Source: Burkholderiales bacterium (GTDB lineage Bacteria; Pseudomonadota; Gammaproteobacteria; Burkholderiales; Burkholderiaceae_C). From it: 64,000 nt of DNA. The notes below the pieces were generated by a model, which searched no databases, had not been told where the DNA came from, and saw only the letters and a list, made by a program, of their open reading frames with translations. This document shows, piece after piece, positions 14,342 to 22,770 of the stretch. Every line of letters begins with the position of its first letter. Within the stretch, counting starts at the first letter, position 1. The DNA lies in assembly GCA_026400105.1 (NCBI GenBank), contig JAPLPQ010000041.1:1-64000 (forward strand). The letters run 5' to 3'. A program made the position numbers and the translations under genes.

Positions 14342-15562
14342 TCACTGGCTGAACAGCACGCCGTCGGCCTGCATCGCGGCGATCTCGTCGGCGCTGAAGC
14401 CCAGGCTGGCGGCCACTTCAGCGTTGTGCTGGCCCAGGTCGGGGGCGACCTGGCGGATCGTGGTGTCGCAGTCCGAGAAGCGGAACGGCAGGTTGGGCAG
14501 GCGCAAGGTGCCGTAGCGCGGGTGCTCCTGCTCCAGGATCATGCCCCGGGCCTTGATCTGCGGGTCGTTGATGACCTCGTCGATGCGCTGCACCTTGGCG
14601 CAGGGCACGTCGATGCCGTCGAGCAGGGCCAGCACCTCGGCCACGCGGCGCGCGGCGACCCAGGGCTTGACGACTGCCAGGATTTCCAGCCGGTGTTCGT
14701 TGCGGCCGTTGACATGGTGCAAGCGCGCGTCGGTGCCGAAGCCGACCGGGCCGCCCTGCTGCTCGACCAGGGCGGCAAAGCGCTTCCAGGCGTCGTCGAC
14801 CTGGGCCGCCAGCACCAGGTCGCCGTCCTGGGCGCGAAACACCCCGTAGAGCGTGGAGGTCGGCATGTCGTGGCCGGTCTGCTCGGGCAGCATCTCGCCA
14901 CCCGAGAGCGTGTAGCACTGCACCGCGTACTCGTGCATCGACACCAGGGTGTCGTAGAGCGCCATGTCGATATGCTGGCCCTGGCCGGACTTGACGCGAC
15001 CCAGCAGCGCGGCGTTGATGGCGGCCACCGCATGGATGCCGGTGTACATGTCGCCCAGCGAGATGCGCAGCAGCGGCGGTGCCTCGCCCGGCGTGCCGAC
15101 CATCTGCATGATGCCGCTCTTGGCCTCGGCGATCAGGCCGAAGCCGGCGCGGTGCGAATCGGGCCCGGTGTGGCCATAGGCCGAGATCGAGCAATAGACC
15201 AGCTTGGGGTTGCGCGCCGACAGCTCGGCATAGCCCAGGCCGAGCCTGTCGAGCGCGCCGGGGCGGTAGTTCTCGATCAACACGTCTGCCGAGTCGCAGA
15301 GCTTGTGCATGAAGGCCTTGCCGCGCGGGTCCTTCATGTTGACGCTGACGCCCTGCTTGCCCATGTTGAGCTGCAGGAAATAGCCGCTTTGCTGCTCGTC
15401 GAGGATATGCGCGTGCTGGCGGCCGGCGTCGCCGCTGCCGGGGCGCTCGACCTTGATCACCTCGGCGCCGAGGGCGGCCAGGCAGCGACCGACATAGGGG
15501 CCGGCCAGGAAATGGCTGTAGTCGATGACGCGGAGGCCGGCCAGGGGAAGGGCTTGACTCAT
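14342..15562 (-). CDS. Class III (CaiB/BaiF, FRC family) CoA-transferase
   Basis: A 406-residue CoA-transferase that would move CoA between carboxylic acids through an aspartyl-anhydride intermediate; the catalytic Asp is residue 171 in ISLGDMYTG. The family opening LRVIDYSHFLAGP and the ALGAEVIKVERPG segment are clear. AAGGAG precedes the ATG. It follows the MaoC gene by 19 bases. Coupled with a MaoC hydratase it suggests activation and hydration of an unsaturated dicarboxylic or branched acid, for example a mesaconate- or citramalate-type substrate, but the substrate is not determined by sequence. Confidence 0.88.
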   Translation of the reverse strand: MSQALPLAGLRVIDYSHFLAGPYVGRCLAALGAEVIKVERPGSGDAGRQHAHILDEQQSGYFLQLNMGKQGVSVNMKDPRGKAFMHKLCDSADVLIENYRPGALDRLGLGYAELSARNPKLVYCSISAYGHTGPDSHRAGFGLIAEAKSGIMQMVGTPGEAPPLLRISLGDMYTGIHAVAAINAALLGRVKSGQGQHIDMALYDTLVSMHEYAVQCYTLSGGEMLPEQTGHDMPTSTLYGVFRAQDGDLVLAAQVDDAWKRFAALVEQQGGPVGFGTDARLHHVNGRNEHRLEILAVVKPWVAARRVAEVLALLDGIDVPCAKVQRIDEVINDPQIKARGMILEQEHPRYGTLRLPNLPFRFSDCDTTIRQVAPDLGQHNAEVAASLGFSADEIAAMQADGVLFSQ

Positions 15563-15581
15563 GGGGTGCTCCTTGAACAGT

Positions 15582-16067
15582 TCAGAAGGTGCCGGGGCGG
15601 CGCGGGATCATCAGGCGGTGTTCGCCCCTTTGCACCACCTCGCCTTGCTGGTTGATCAGCTCGGACGGCAGGATCACGATGCCCCAGCCGGGCCGGCTCT
15701 TGCTGGCGCGCAAGCCGGTGACGCTGAACCTCACATGCAGGCGGTCGTTGATCCTGATCGGCAGCAGGAAGTCCCAGCTCCAGCCCAGCGACATGCCGGG
15801 CAGGAAGCGGTACTCGCTCTGGGTCTTGAGGCCGTCGGCGATGCTCAAGCCGAACAGGCCGTGCGCCACCCGGGTGCCGAATGGCGTGGTGCTGGCGTAG
15901 TCCTCGTCGATATGGACCGGGGTGTAGTCGCCGGTCAGCACCGCATAGGCGTTGATGCGCGCCTCGGTCACGTCGTAGCCCGGGCTGATGCACAGATCGC
16001 CCTCGCTCGCATCGTCCCAGTATTTCTCCGGGCTGTTGAAGTGGGTCACGGGGGGAGTGAGCTTCAT
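15582..16067 (-). CDS. MaoC family (hot-dog fold) dehydratase/hydratase
   Basis: A 161-residue single hot-dog protein with the hydratase-2 signature YAVLTGDYTPVHID, giving catalytic Asp47 and His52, followed by FGTRVAHG. Members hydrate or dehydrate enoyl-CoA-type thioesters. Length is usual for the family. It sits between the TIM-barrel isomerase gene (31 bases) and the CoA-transferase gene (19 bases), so it likely acts on the CoA ester made by that transferase. The ribosome site is weak. Confidence 0.86.
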   Translation of the reverse strand: MKLTPPVTHFNSPEKYWDDASEGDLCISPGYDVTEARINAYAVLTGDYTPVHIDEDYASTTPFGTRVAHGLFGLSIADGLKTQSEYRFLPGMSLGWSWDFLLPIRINDRLHVRFSVTGLRASKSRPGWGIVILPSELINQQGEVVQRGEHRLMIPRRPGTF

Positions 16068-16098
16068 GGTGCGGTTTCTTTGTCTGATCGGTAGGGGG

Positions 16099-16893
16099 TC
16101 AGGCCCATTGCTGGCGCAGGAACTGGAAGCTGTGGCGCATGGCTTGCAGCGGTTCGCCCTGCATGCCGCATTCGCAAGACATCAACCCCGTGTAGCCGGC
16201 CGCCTTGAGGTGGCTGAAGAATGCGGGGTAGTCGTAGGCCGTGTCGCTGCTGCCAGTTCCCGGGTTGAGGCGGCCGGTGTCAGCGAGGTGTATGTGGGCG
16301 ATCCACCCGTCCTGCTCGCGCAGGGTCTGCAGGGGCTCGTGTTCTTCGTCCATGTGATAGAAGTCCGCGAGCCCACGCACCTCGGGCCGGTTCAGCTGAC
16401 GCGCGAGGCGCACGCCGTCGGACACGCTGTTGCACAGGTTCGATTCCTTGCGGTTCAGCGGTTCGATCACCAGCGTGGTGTCCGTGCCCTGGAGCATGTC
16501 GGCGCACCAGTCCAGCGTGTGCAGGAACTGCGCTTCGGCGCGGGCCCGAGTCCAGCCCTCGGGGATGTTGCGCGTCCAGCCGCTGCCGAAAACGACGATT
16601 CGAGAGCCCGCCAGTGCCAATATGTCCACCACGCGTTCAAAGTAGCGGCGGTTGCGTGCCTCGTCCACCTGTTCACCCACCACGCGCAGCTCGTGCGGAA
16701 ACAGGTAACTCATGGCCAGCGCGGGCAAGGGCAGGTCGCGCACCCGTTCCTTGGCCTCGGCAAAGCGGGCATCATTTTCCAGCTGCATGGGGACCAACTG
16801 GGCTTCGATATAGTCGGCACCGGCGGCATGGAAGTCCGGTGCCCGATCCAGCGGGCCGCACCAGCCGAAGACTGCTTTTGGGCAAGACGTCAT
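16099..16893 (-). CDS. Sugar-phosphate isomerase/epimerase family TIM-barrel protein
   Basis: A 264-residue AP-endonuclease-2-like TIM barrel. Likely metal ligands are the Glu in VIEPLNRKESN, the Asp/His in ADFYHMDEE, the His in HIHLADTGR and a late Glu in SCECGMQ. The family includes epimerases, hydroxypyruvate isomerase and 3-dehydroshikimate dehydratases; the AroE-like gene in the same operon makes the last worth testing. AAGGAA precedes the ATG. The codon third positions look slightly less GC-rich than in the neighbours. Confidence 0.8.
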   Translation of the reverse strand: MTSCPKAVFGWCGPLDRAPDFHAAGADYIEAQLVPMQLENDARFAEAKERVRDLPLPALAMSYLFPHELRVVGEQVDEARNRRYFERVVDILALAGSRIVVFGSGWTRNIPEGWTRARAEAQFLHTLDWCADMLQGTDTTLVIEPLNRKESNLCNSVSDGVRLARQLNRPEVRGLADFYHMDEEHEPLQTLREQDGWIAHIHLADTGRLNPGTGSSDTAYDYPAFFSHLKAAGYTGLMSCECGMQGEPLQAMRHSFQFLRQQWA

Positions 16894-16930
16894 GCGTGTT
16901 CCTTCAGTGTCTCTGCTTGCGCCAGGGTGA

Positions 16931-17341
16931 TCAGGCGCGGGGTTTCACTGCCAGCGCGGCGGCCACGCTGCCGGGCGCGGCCTGTATCAGCTCCACGGCC
17001 AGGCCGTCGGGCAGTTGCAGCCAGTTGCGGCCTTGCGGCAGGGCCTTGACGCCCCAGGGCGCGGCGGCCTGCAGCGCGGCTTCGAGGTCATCGACCATCA
17101 CGCCGAGGTGGGCCAGCCAGCCGGCGTCGTTGCTCGGCGCGGCCTCGAAGTCGGGCGTCGCCATCAGCTGCATGCCGCCCAGGGTCCAGTACTGGCGCGG
17201 GTCGTCGCTCGGACCGTCGAGTTCGCGCAGCTCCATGCCCAGCACTTGCTGGAAGAAGCGGATATGCCAGTGGATGTCCTTGACGCGCACGGCCACATGT
17301 TCGACATAGGCGCGGGTCGCGGGGGTGAACGGAGTGCTCAT
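16931..17341 (-). CDS. VOC (glyoxalase/dioxygenase fold) family protein
   Basis: A 136-residue protein with one vicinal-oxygen-chelate module: an N-terminal EHVAVRVKDIHWHIRFFQQ segment, a central WLAHLGVMVDDLEAAL repeat and a C-terminal DGLAVELIQ. The His14/His-Glu pattern suits a single metal site. The ATG at 17341 is chosen because the VOC fold begins right after it. It lies 32 bases after the KPR-type gene. Function within the operon is unknown; isomerase, lyase or ring-opening roles are all known in the family. Confidence 0.78.
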   Translation of the reverse strand: MSTPFTPATRAYVEHVAVRVKDIHWHIRFFQQVLGMELRELDGPSDDPRQYWTLGGMQLMATPDFEAAPSNDAGWLAHLGVMVDDLEAALQAAAPWGVKALPQGRNWLQLPDGLAVELIQAAPGSVAAALAVKPRA

Positions 17342-17373
17342 GGGATGTCCTTGTCGTTGGGGGTGGATCTTGT

Positions 17374-18300
17374 TCAGTGCGCCAGCGCAGCCTCGATGCC
17401 CTTGATGCAGGCCACCAAGGTGGCGTTGACCGGGGTCGGGACGCCGCAGCGCCGGCCCCAGCGCACGACCGCACCGTTGATGAAGTCGATCTCGGTGATC
17501 GATCCTTTTTCCAGGCTTTGCAGCATCGAGGTCTTGAAGTCGTCGGGCAGGCCGGCTGCCGCCTTGAGCCAGGCGGCCCTGGGGTCGCTGTAGCCCAGGC
17601 GCACGCCGCTGGCACGCGCCACGTCCATGGCTTCCTGCACGGCCGCCACTGCGGTGGCTTCGAGCTCTGGAATCCGGTACAGCGGCCCGTAGCCCAGGCG
17701 GGTGATGGCGCTGACGGCACCGGTGGCGACGTTGATCAGCAGCTTGTCCCAGATCGTGCCCATGATGTTGTCGCTGACCGTGGTGGCCAGACCGGCGCGC
17801 GTGAAGGTATCGGCGATGCGCCTTGCCCGCGGCGAGATCTGGCCGTCGAGCTCGCCGATCAGGGTTTCCTTGCCCGTGGTGCTGGCGCTGATCCGGCCCG
17901 GTGCCAGCATGACGCCGCCGACATAGGTCTTGCCCGCCAGTACCTGCTCGCGGCCCACGATCTCGGCCAGCAGATCCTCGTGGCCCAGGCCGTTTTGCAG
18001 CGACAGCACGACGGTCCCGGGCCCGACCAGATCGGTGGCGGCCGACATGGCTTCGCGGGTGTGAAAGGACTTGACCAGCACGATCACCAGCTCGACCGGC
18101 GCCAGGCCTTGCGCCTGGGTGACGGCCGAGGCACGCACCGTCTGTTCGCCGGTCGGCGTGCGCATGAGCAGGCCGTGGCGCTCGATCGCCTCGACCTGGG
18201 CCGGGTTGCGGTTGATCAGCACCACCTCGTTGCCGGCCTGGGCCAGCGTGCCGCCGATGGCACAACCCAGGGCGCCGGCGCCCAACACTGCAATTCTCAC
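17374..18300 (-). CDS. 2-dehydropantoate 2-reductase (ApbA/PanE) family protein
   Basis: A 308-residue NADPH-dependent ketoacid reductase. The Rossmann motif GAGALG is at 7-12, QNGLGHED carries the nicotinamide/substrate Asn, WDKLLINV the catalytic Lys, and TEIDFING the conserved Glu. The GTG at 18300 is chosen: AGGAGA lies just upstream and RIAVLGAGALG starts immediately, whereas the earlier in-frame ATG would add twenty residues reaching toward the divergent LysR gene. As first gene of the LysR-linked operon it probably reduces a 2-oxo acid of the pathway rather than serving pantothenate synthesis. Confidence 0.85.
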   Translation of the reverse strand: MRIAVLGAGALGCAIGGTLAQAGNEVVLINRNPAQVEAIERHGLLMRTPTGEQTVRASAVTQAQGLAPVELVIVLVKSFHTREAMSAATDLVGPGTVVLSLQNGLGHEDLLAEIVGREQVLAGKTYVGGVMLAPGRISASTTGKETLIGELDGQISPRARRIADTFTRAGLATTVSDNIMGTIWDKLLINVATGAVSAITRLGYGPLYRIPELEATAVAAVQEAMDVARASGVRLGYSDPRAAWLKAAAGLPDDFKTSMLQSLEKGSITEIDFINGAVVRWGRRCGVPTPVNATLVACIKGIEAALAH

Positions 18301-18375
18301 TACCGTCTCCTGAAACTGTCCTGGAGGCGGATTCTGGGTTGGACCCTCCATTGAGTCCATGCACGAAGCACAATA

Positions 18376-18402
18376 GTCAATATTGAGTTTTCAAATGTTG
18401 AC
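18376..18402. promoter_or_regulatory. LysR-type operator region between divergent genes
   Basis: The AT-rich 102-base gap between the KPR gene and lysR holds nested dyads: GTCAA (18376-18380) with TTGAC (18398-18402), the palindrome CAATATTG (18378-18385), and TTGA (18383-18386) with TCAA (18391-18394). These fit T-N11-A-type LysR boxes. The outer arm ends at the lysR ATG, so bound protein would repress its own gene and activate the operon. Confidence 0.5.
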
Positions 18403-19335
18403 ATGAGCACCGACCTGCAACTCCTCGATTCCCGCTGGCTGCTGTTGCTGGACATGCTGTACCGCACCCACAGCGTCACGCGCGCGGCCGAGCAGCTCGG
18501 CGTGAGCCAACCCACGCTCAGCATCTGGCTGGCCCAGGCGCGCCAGGCGCTCAACGATCCGCTGTTCGTGCGCACGCCCAGCGGCATGCAGGCCACCCCG
18601 CGCACCGAGGGCATGATGGCGACGGTGCGCAGCGTGCTGGCAGGCTTGCGCCTGCTGACCGAGGTGGTCGAGCCATTCGATCCGGCGCGCGTGGAGCGCG
18701 AGTTCCGCATCTTCATGACCGATGCCAGCCACATCACGCTGCTGCCGCGCCTGTTCAGCCATGTGCGAGCGCTCGCGCCCCGGGTGCGGCTGGAGGCGAT
18801 CACGATCCATCCCGCCATGGTCCAGGCGCTCGAGTCGGGCGACGCCGATCTGGGCCTGGGCTTGATCCCCGGACTCGAGTCGGGCTTCTATCAGCAGGCG
18901 CTGTTCATCCAGGACTGGATCTGCATCGCCAATGCGCGCCACCCCCGGCTGCTGGGTAGTCTGAGCCTGGCGGACTACGAGCGCGAGTCGCATGTCGGCA
19001 TCGTGGCCGGGACCGGACAGCTGCTGCTCGAGACCGCGATGAAGGAGCAGGGCATCGAGCGGCGGGTCGCGCTGAAACTGCCGGGTTTCCTGGGCTTGCC
19101 GGCCATCCTGTCGACGACCGACTTGCTGGCCACGCTGCCGCGCCAGATCGGCGAGACGCTGGCCGCTGCGGCTGGCCTGCAGTTGCTGCCCTGTCCGCTG
19201 TCTGTCCCGACCTTCGTGGTCAAGCAGCATTGGCATGCCCGCTTCCATCAGGACCCGGCCAACCGCTGGTTGCGCGGGATCTGTGCCGAGCTGTTCATGG
19301 ATGCGACCCGGATCAAGAGCGCTGATGCGGCCTGA
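18403..19335 (+). CDS. LysR family transcriptional regulator
   Basis: A 310-residue LysR protein with an N-terminal winged helix-turn-helix (about residues 5-65, with AAEQLGVSQPTLSIWLAQAR) and a periplasmic-binding-protein-like effector domain. It resembles the NodD/LinR-type branch in its FRIFMTDASHI opening of the effector domain. It is divergent from the KPR-VOC-TIM-MaoC-CoA-transferase-AroE operon and is probably its regulator. The effector is probably the operon's substrate or an intermediate. Confidence 0.88.
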   Translation: MSTDLQLLDSRWLLLLDMLYRTHSVTRAAEQLGVSQPTLSIWLAQARQALNDPLFVRTPSGMQATPRTEGMMATVRSVLAGLRLLTEVVEPFDPARVEREFRIFMTDASHITLLPRLFSHVRALAPRVRLEAITIHPAMVQALESGDADLGLGLIPGLESGFYQQALFIQDWICIANARHPRLLGSLSLADYERESHVGIVAGTGQLLLETAMKEQGIERRVALKLPGFLGLPAILSTTDLLATLPRQIGETLAAAAGLQLLPCPLSVPTFVVKQHWHARFHQDPANRWLRGICAELFMDATRIKSADAA

Positions 19336-19417
19336 TTCTGATATCGACTCAGTCAATCGACTGCGTGGCACGGCACGCCGTGATCGATGACGGGGCCGCA
19401 GCATGCTGGGCGAGATC

Positions 19418-19446
19418 TTGCCCTGCTGTCATGAAAGTTCTACAGT
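19418..19446 (+). promoter_or_regulatory. Candidate sigma-70 promoter of the BON gene
   Basis: TTGCCC (19418-19423) and TACAGT (19441-19446) are separated by 17 bases, about 95 bases before the BON gene. The leader contains a CCACGG/CCGTGG stem. Both boxes depart from consensus. Confidence 0.4.
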
Positions 19447-19542
19447 GCATTGCATCGACGGGGGAATGTGAAAACCCTGCTCGATAGCACCACGGGCCGG
19501 GATTCCAGTCCGTGGGACTCTCAACTTTTCAGGGAGTGCATC

Positions 19543-19860
19543 ATGAAGACTTCTTACCTTGCCACCATCGTGTTGGCTCTGGCCGCACTGGCGACGCCAG
19601 CTGCCAACGCCGCAAAACCAAAAGCCCCGGTTGATGAAGCTGCCACGGCCAGTGCCAAGCAGGCGCTGGCTTCCGAGATGGGCGAGCTCGGAAAAGACAT
19701 GACTGTCACGGTTGACAAGAATGGGGTTGCCACCCTCAGCGGTTGGGCCAAGGAACCCAAGGATGTCGACAAGGCACGCTACATCATCAAGAAGCTCCCG
19801 GGCGTGAAGAAATCCTACAGCAACCGTGTCAAAACCCTGGAGTCAACGAACGAGTATTGA
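19543..19860 (+). CDS. BON domain periplasmic protein
   Basis: A 105-residue secreted protein: signal peptide to about residue 23 (LALAALATPAANA), a short Ala/Lys linker, then a BON domain with TVTVDKNGVATLSGWAK and the conserved Gly in a LPGVKKSYSN ending. BON proteins such as OsmY bind phospholipid or envelope surfaces and often respond to osmotic stress. The ATG at 19543 is supported by AGGGAG seven bases upstream. The gene is monocistronic and convergent with the MFS gene. Confidence 0.82.
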   Translation: MKTSYLATIVLALAALATPAANAAKPKAPVDEAATASAKQALASEMGELGKDMTVTVDKNGVATLSGWAKEPKDVDKARYIIKKLPGVKKSYSNRVKTLESTNEY

Positions 19861-19892
19861 CGCCTGTTGAGAGGTCAGGGTGGCAGGTTCGG

Positions 19893-19918
19893 CCAAAGCC
19901 TTGTCGGGCAAGGCTTGG
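19893..19918. terminator. Hairpin between convergent genes
   Basis: CCAA-A-GCCTTG pairs with CAAGGC-TTGG around the loop TCGGG, with one bulged A. It lies 33 bases after the BON stop and 32 after the MFS stop. No T-run follows on either strand, so its termination role is uncertain. Confidence 0.35.
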
Positions 19919-19949
19919 TCGATGCCGTTTAGTCGGCTTGCCGTTGCGC

Positions 19950-21137
19950 TCAAGCGGATCGCCGATGCCTCGGCGCTGTCGCCAGTCCCTTGAGCGCCAA
20001 CAGCAGCCCCGTGCCGACCGCCATGACGCCGGCGGCCAGATAGAGCCCGGCCTCGTAGCTGCCGAAGCGGTCCGCGAGCCAGCCGGTCACGGCCGGGCCG
20101 ACGATCTGCGCGCTGCCGTAGGCCAGCGTCATGCGGCCCATCATCTTGGCCGGGCGGCCCGGGTAGTAGCGCCCGGCCATGGTCAGCACCAGGCTCACGA
20201 TGCCGATGAAGGTGGCGCCGAACAGCCAGGCGCCGACCAGGGTCGCCGCCAGTCCGCCGAGCAGCACCGGCAGCAGCATGCCGGCGATCTGCAGCAGCGC
20301 GGCCATGATCAGGGCATTGAGGTCGCCGATGCGGCGCGCGACCAGGTCCCAGGCGATGCTCGCGGGCGCGGCGGCCAGCCCGATCGCCAGGAAGGCCCAT
20401 TTGCCCTGACCCGCCAGCCCGGGCAGGCGCTCGACGATCGCGACGATGAAGGTCGCGCTGACCACATAGCCCATGCCGGCGCAGAAGTAGGCCGCCATCA
20501 GCAGGCGCAGGAAGCGCGGGGTCGGGGGCTGGTCCCGCATCGACGCCGGGCCGGCTCCGGCCGGCATCGGCTCTGGCCGCGGCAGCCAGGCCAGCGCCGG
20601 CACGGCCAGCAGGCCGCCGAAGGCCGCCAGCGCCAGCCATTGCTGGCGCCAGTCGAGCCAGCTGCCCATGACGGCGACCAGGGCCGAGCAGGCGACGATA
20701 CCCAGGCCGATGCCGCTGTAGTGGATGCCGAGCTCGCCGCGGTGGCCGTGGCGCATTAGCCAGTTCAGCACCAGCCCGGCGCCCAGCAGCATGCCGGCCG
20801 CGCTGCTGAGCCCGGCCAGGTAGCGCGAGACGGCCCAGACCCAGGGCTCCTGGCTCAGGCCCATCAGGGCGGTGCTCGCGACCGCCACCAGCAGGCCGAT
20901 CCGGTAGATCCGGTCCTTGAGCCGCAGGTCGCTGATCAGCATCGCCAGCAGCGCACCGCTCAGGTAGCCGGCGTAGTTGATCGCAGCCAGCCCGCCGGCG
21001 GCGCCGACCCCGAGGCCGGCTTGCGCCTGCATCGGCGGCAGCAGCAGGGTGTAGGCGAAGCGCGCCACCCCCAGCGTCAGGATCAGGCTGAAGATGCCGG
21101 CTGTCAGCACCCGGATGCGCGCGCTCTGCTGTCCCAT
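19950..21137 (-). CDS. MFS transporter, YbfB/YjiJ-like
   Basis: A 395-residue inner-membrane protein with about twelve hydrophobic segments. The opening LTLGVARFAYTLLLPPM and the following NYAGYLSGAL are typical of the YbfB/YjiJ subgroup of major facilitator proteins, whose substrates are mostly unknown. The start ATG at 21137 is near a GGAGAC-type site. It is divergent from the polyol operon across 219 bases and may or may not belong functionally to it. Confidence 0.82.
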   Translation of the reverse strand: MGQQSARIRVLTAGIFSLILTLGVARFAYTLLLPPMQAQAGLGVGAAGGLAAINYAGYLSGALLAMLISDLRLKDRIYRIGLLVAVASTALMGLSQEPWVWAVSRYLAGLSSAAGMLLGAGLVLNWLMRHGHRGELGIHYSGIGLGIVACSALVAVMGSWLDWRQQWLALAAFGGLLAVPALAWLPRPEPMPAGAGPASMRDQPPTPRFLRLLMAAYFCAGMGYVVSATFIVAIVERLPGLAGQGKWAFLAIGLAAAPASIAWDLVARRIGDLNALIMAALLQIAGMLLPVLLGGLAATLVGAWLFGATFIGIVSLVLTMAGRYYPGRPAKMMGRMTLAYGSAQIVGPAVTGWLADRFGSYEAGLYLAAGVMAVGTGLLLALKGLATAPRHRRSA

Positions 21138-21217
21138 CGGGTCTTGTCTCCTGGTAGTTTTGCCGTCGAGCTTACCCGTTCGGACGCCGGCCCCACCTAA
21201 ACTTTCAAGCGTTTACT

Positions 21218-21258
21218 AGGGAAAACACCAGGGAAATATTGCAATAGAGTATTGAAAC
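21218..21258 (+). promoter_or_regulatory. Candidate AraC-binding region upstream of the polyol operon
   Basis: AT-rich stretch in the 219-base gap before smoE. It holds a direct repeat AGGGAAA (21218 and 21230, 12 apart), the palindrome TATTGCAATA (21237-21246) and a following TATTGAAAC. Direct repeats near a weak promoter fit an AraC-type activator such as that encoded at 27722. Confidence 0.4.
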
Positions 21259-21356
21259 TGACTTTTCGGATACCTGTCGATGCAACAGCCTTGCGGAAAA
21301 TAGGCGCCACGGCTGGCAACGGCCGTACAAGTACAAACGAACCGAAGGAGACATCC

Positions 21357-22664
21357 GTGAAATTCAAGCTGACCGCCCTCGTCGCTGCTTCCCTGCTGGC
21401 CACCGGCATGGCACAGGCCGCCACCGAACTCGTGATCGCGACCGTGAACAACGGCCACATGATCGAGATGCAAAAGCTCTCGAAGAACTTCGAGCAGGCC
21501 AACCCCGACATCAAGCTCAAGTGGGTCACGCTGGAGGAGGGCACGCTGCGCCAGCGCGTCACGACCGACATCGCGACCAAGGGCGGCCAGTTCGACGTCA
21601 TGACCATCGGCATGTACGAAACCCCGATCTGGGGCAAGAAGGGCTGGCTGCAGGAGATCAAGACCGACGCCGCCTACGACGCCGACGACCTGCTGCCCGC
21701 GATGCGCAACGGCCTGAGCGTGGACGGCAAGATGTTCGCCGTGCCGTTCTACGGCGAGAGCTCGATGCTGATGTACCGCAAGGACCTGGCCGACAAGGCT
21801 GGCGTCAAGGTGGCCGATCATCCGACCTGGACCGACATCAAGGACCTGGCGTCCAAGATCCACGACCCGAAGAACGGCGTCTACGGCATCTGCCTGCGCG
21901 GCAAGCCGGGCTGGGGCGACAACATGGCCTTCCTGTCGACCCTGGTCAACACCTTCGGCGGCCAGTGGTTCGACATGGGCTGGAAGCCGCAGCTCGAGAG
22001 CAAGCCCTGGAAGGACGCGATCAACTTCTACGTCGACCTGCTCAAGAGCTACGGCCCGCCCGGCTCCTCGGCCAACAGCTTCAACGAGATCCTGGCGCTC
22101 TACAACGAGGGCAAGTGCGGCATGTGGATCGACGCGACGATCGCGGCCTCCTTCATCAGCGACCCCAAGCAGTCCAAGGTGGCCGACAAGGTCGCCTTCG
22201 CGCAGGCGCCGACCATGGTCACGGCCAAGGGCGCCAACTGGCTCTGGGCCTGGTCGCTGGCCATTCCCTCGGGCAGCAAGAAGATCGATGCGGCACAGAA
22301 GTTCGTCAACTGGGCGACCTCGAAGGACTATATCCAGCTGGTCGCCAAGACCAATGGCTGGGCCGCCGTGCCGACCGGCACCCGCAAGTCGACCTACGCC
22401 AATCCGGAGTTCCAGAAGGCCGCCAAGTTCGCCGCCGCCGAGAAGGTCGCGATCGACAGCGCCAACCCGAACGACAGCACCCTGCCCAAGTCGCCTTATG
22501 TCGGCGTGCAGTTCGCCGCCATCCCCGAGTTCCAGGCCATTGGCGTGTCGGTGGGCCAGCAGATGAGCGCGGCACTGGCCGGCAAGACCACGGTCGATGC
22601 CGCCCTCAAGGCCGGACAGATCGCGGCTGACCGCGAAATGCGCAAGGCCGGCTACTACAAGTAA
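21357..22664 (+). CDS. smoE: Polyol (sorbitol/mannitol/arabitol) ABC transporter substrate-binding protein
   Basis: A 435-residue periplasmic solute-binding protein with a signal peptide cut near residue 21 (GMAQA). It matches SmoE/MtlE polyol binders in length and in segments such as IATVNNGHMIEMQKL, TKGGQFDVMTIGMYE, GICLRGKPGWGDNMA and GTRKSTY. The GTG at 21357 is chosen because GAAGGAG lies upstream and the signal peptide starts there. It delivers the polyol to the SmoF-SmoG membrane pair. A 20-base palindrome just after its stop probably keeps expression higher than that of the permeases. Confidence 0.92.
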   Translation: MKFKLTALVAASLLATGMAQAATELVIATVNNGHMIEMQKLSKNFEQANPDIKLKWVTLEEGTLRQRVTTDIATKGGQFDVMTIGMYETPIWGKKGWLQEIKTDAAYDADDLLPAMRNGLSVDGKMFAVPFYGESSMLMYRKDLADKAGVKVADHPTWTDIKDLASKIHDPKNGVYGICLRGKPGWGDNMAFLSTLVNTFGGQWFDMGWKPQLESKPWKDAINFYVDLLKSYGPPGSSANSFNEILALYNEGKCGMWIDATIAASFISDPKQSKVADKVAFAQAPTMVTAKGANWLWAWSLAIPSGSKKIDAAQKFVNWATSKDYIQLVAKTNGWAAVPTGTRKSTYANPEFQKAAKFAAAEKVAIDSANPNDSTLPKSPYVGVQFAAIPEFQAIGVSVGQQMSAALAGKTTVDAALKAGQIAADREMRKAGYYK

Positions 22665-22670
22665 GTCCGC

Positions 22671-22690
22671 CGGGGCCCGCGCGGGCCCCG
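22671..22690 (+). promoter_or_regulatory. Perfect 20-base palindrome after the binding-protein gene
   Basis: CGGGGCCCGC followed directly by its reverse complement, seven bases after the smoE stop, then CGTTT. A second stem (GTGGTGTCC/GGACGCCAC, 22721-22751) follows. Such stem-loops often protect the binding-protein message and reduce read-through to permease genes. Confidence 0.55.
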
Positions 22691-22770
22691 CGTTTGCCGA
22701 TGGTCCTTTGTGGTGAACGGGTGGTGTCCGGCCCAGCGGGCAGGACGCCACCCCCTTATTCCCAGTGCTT

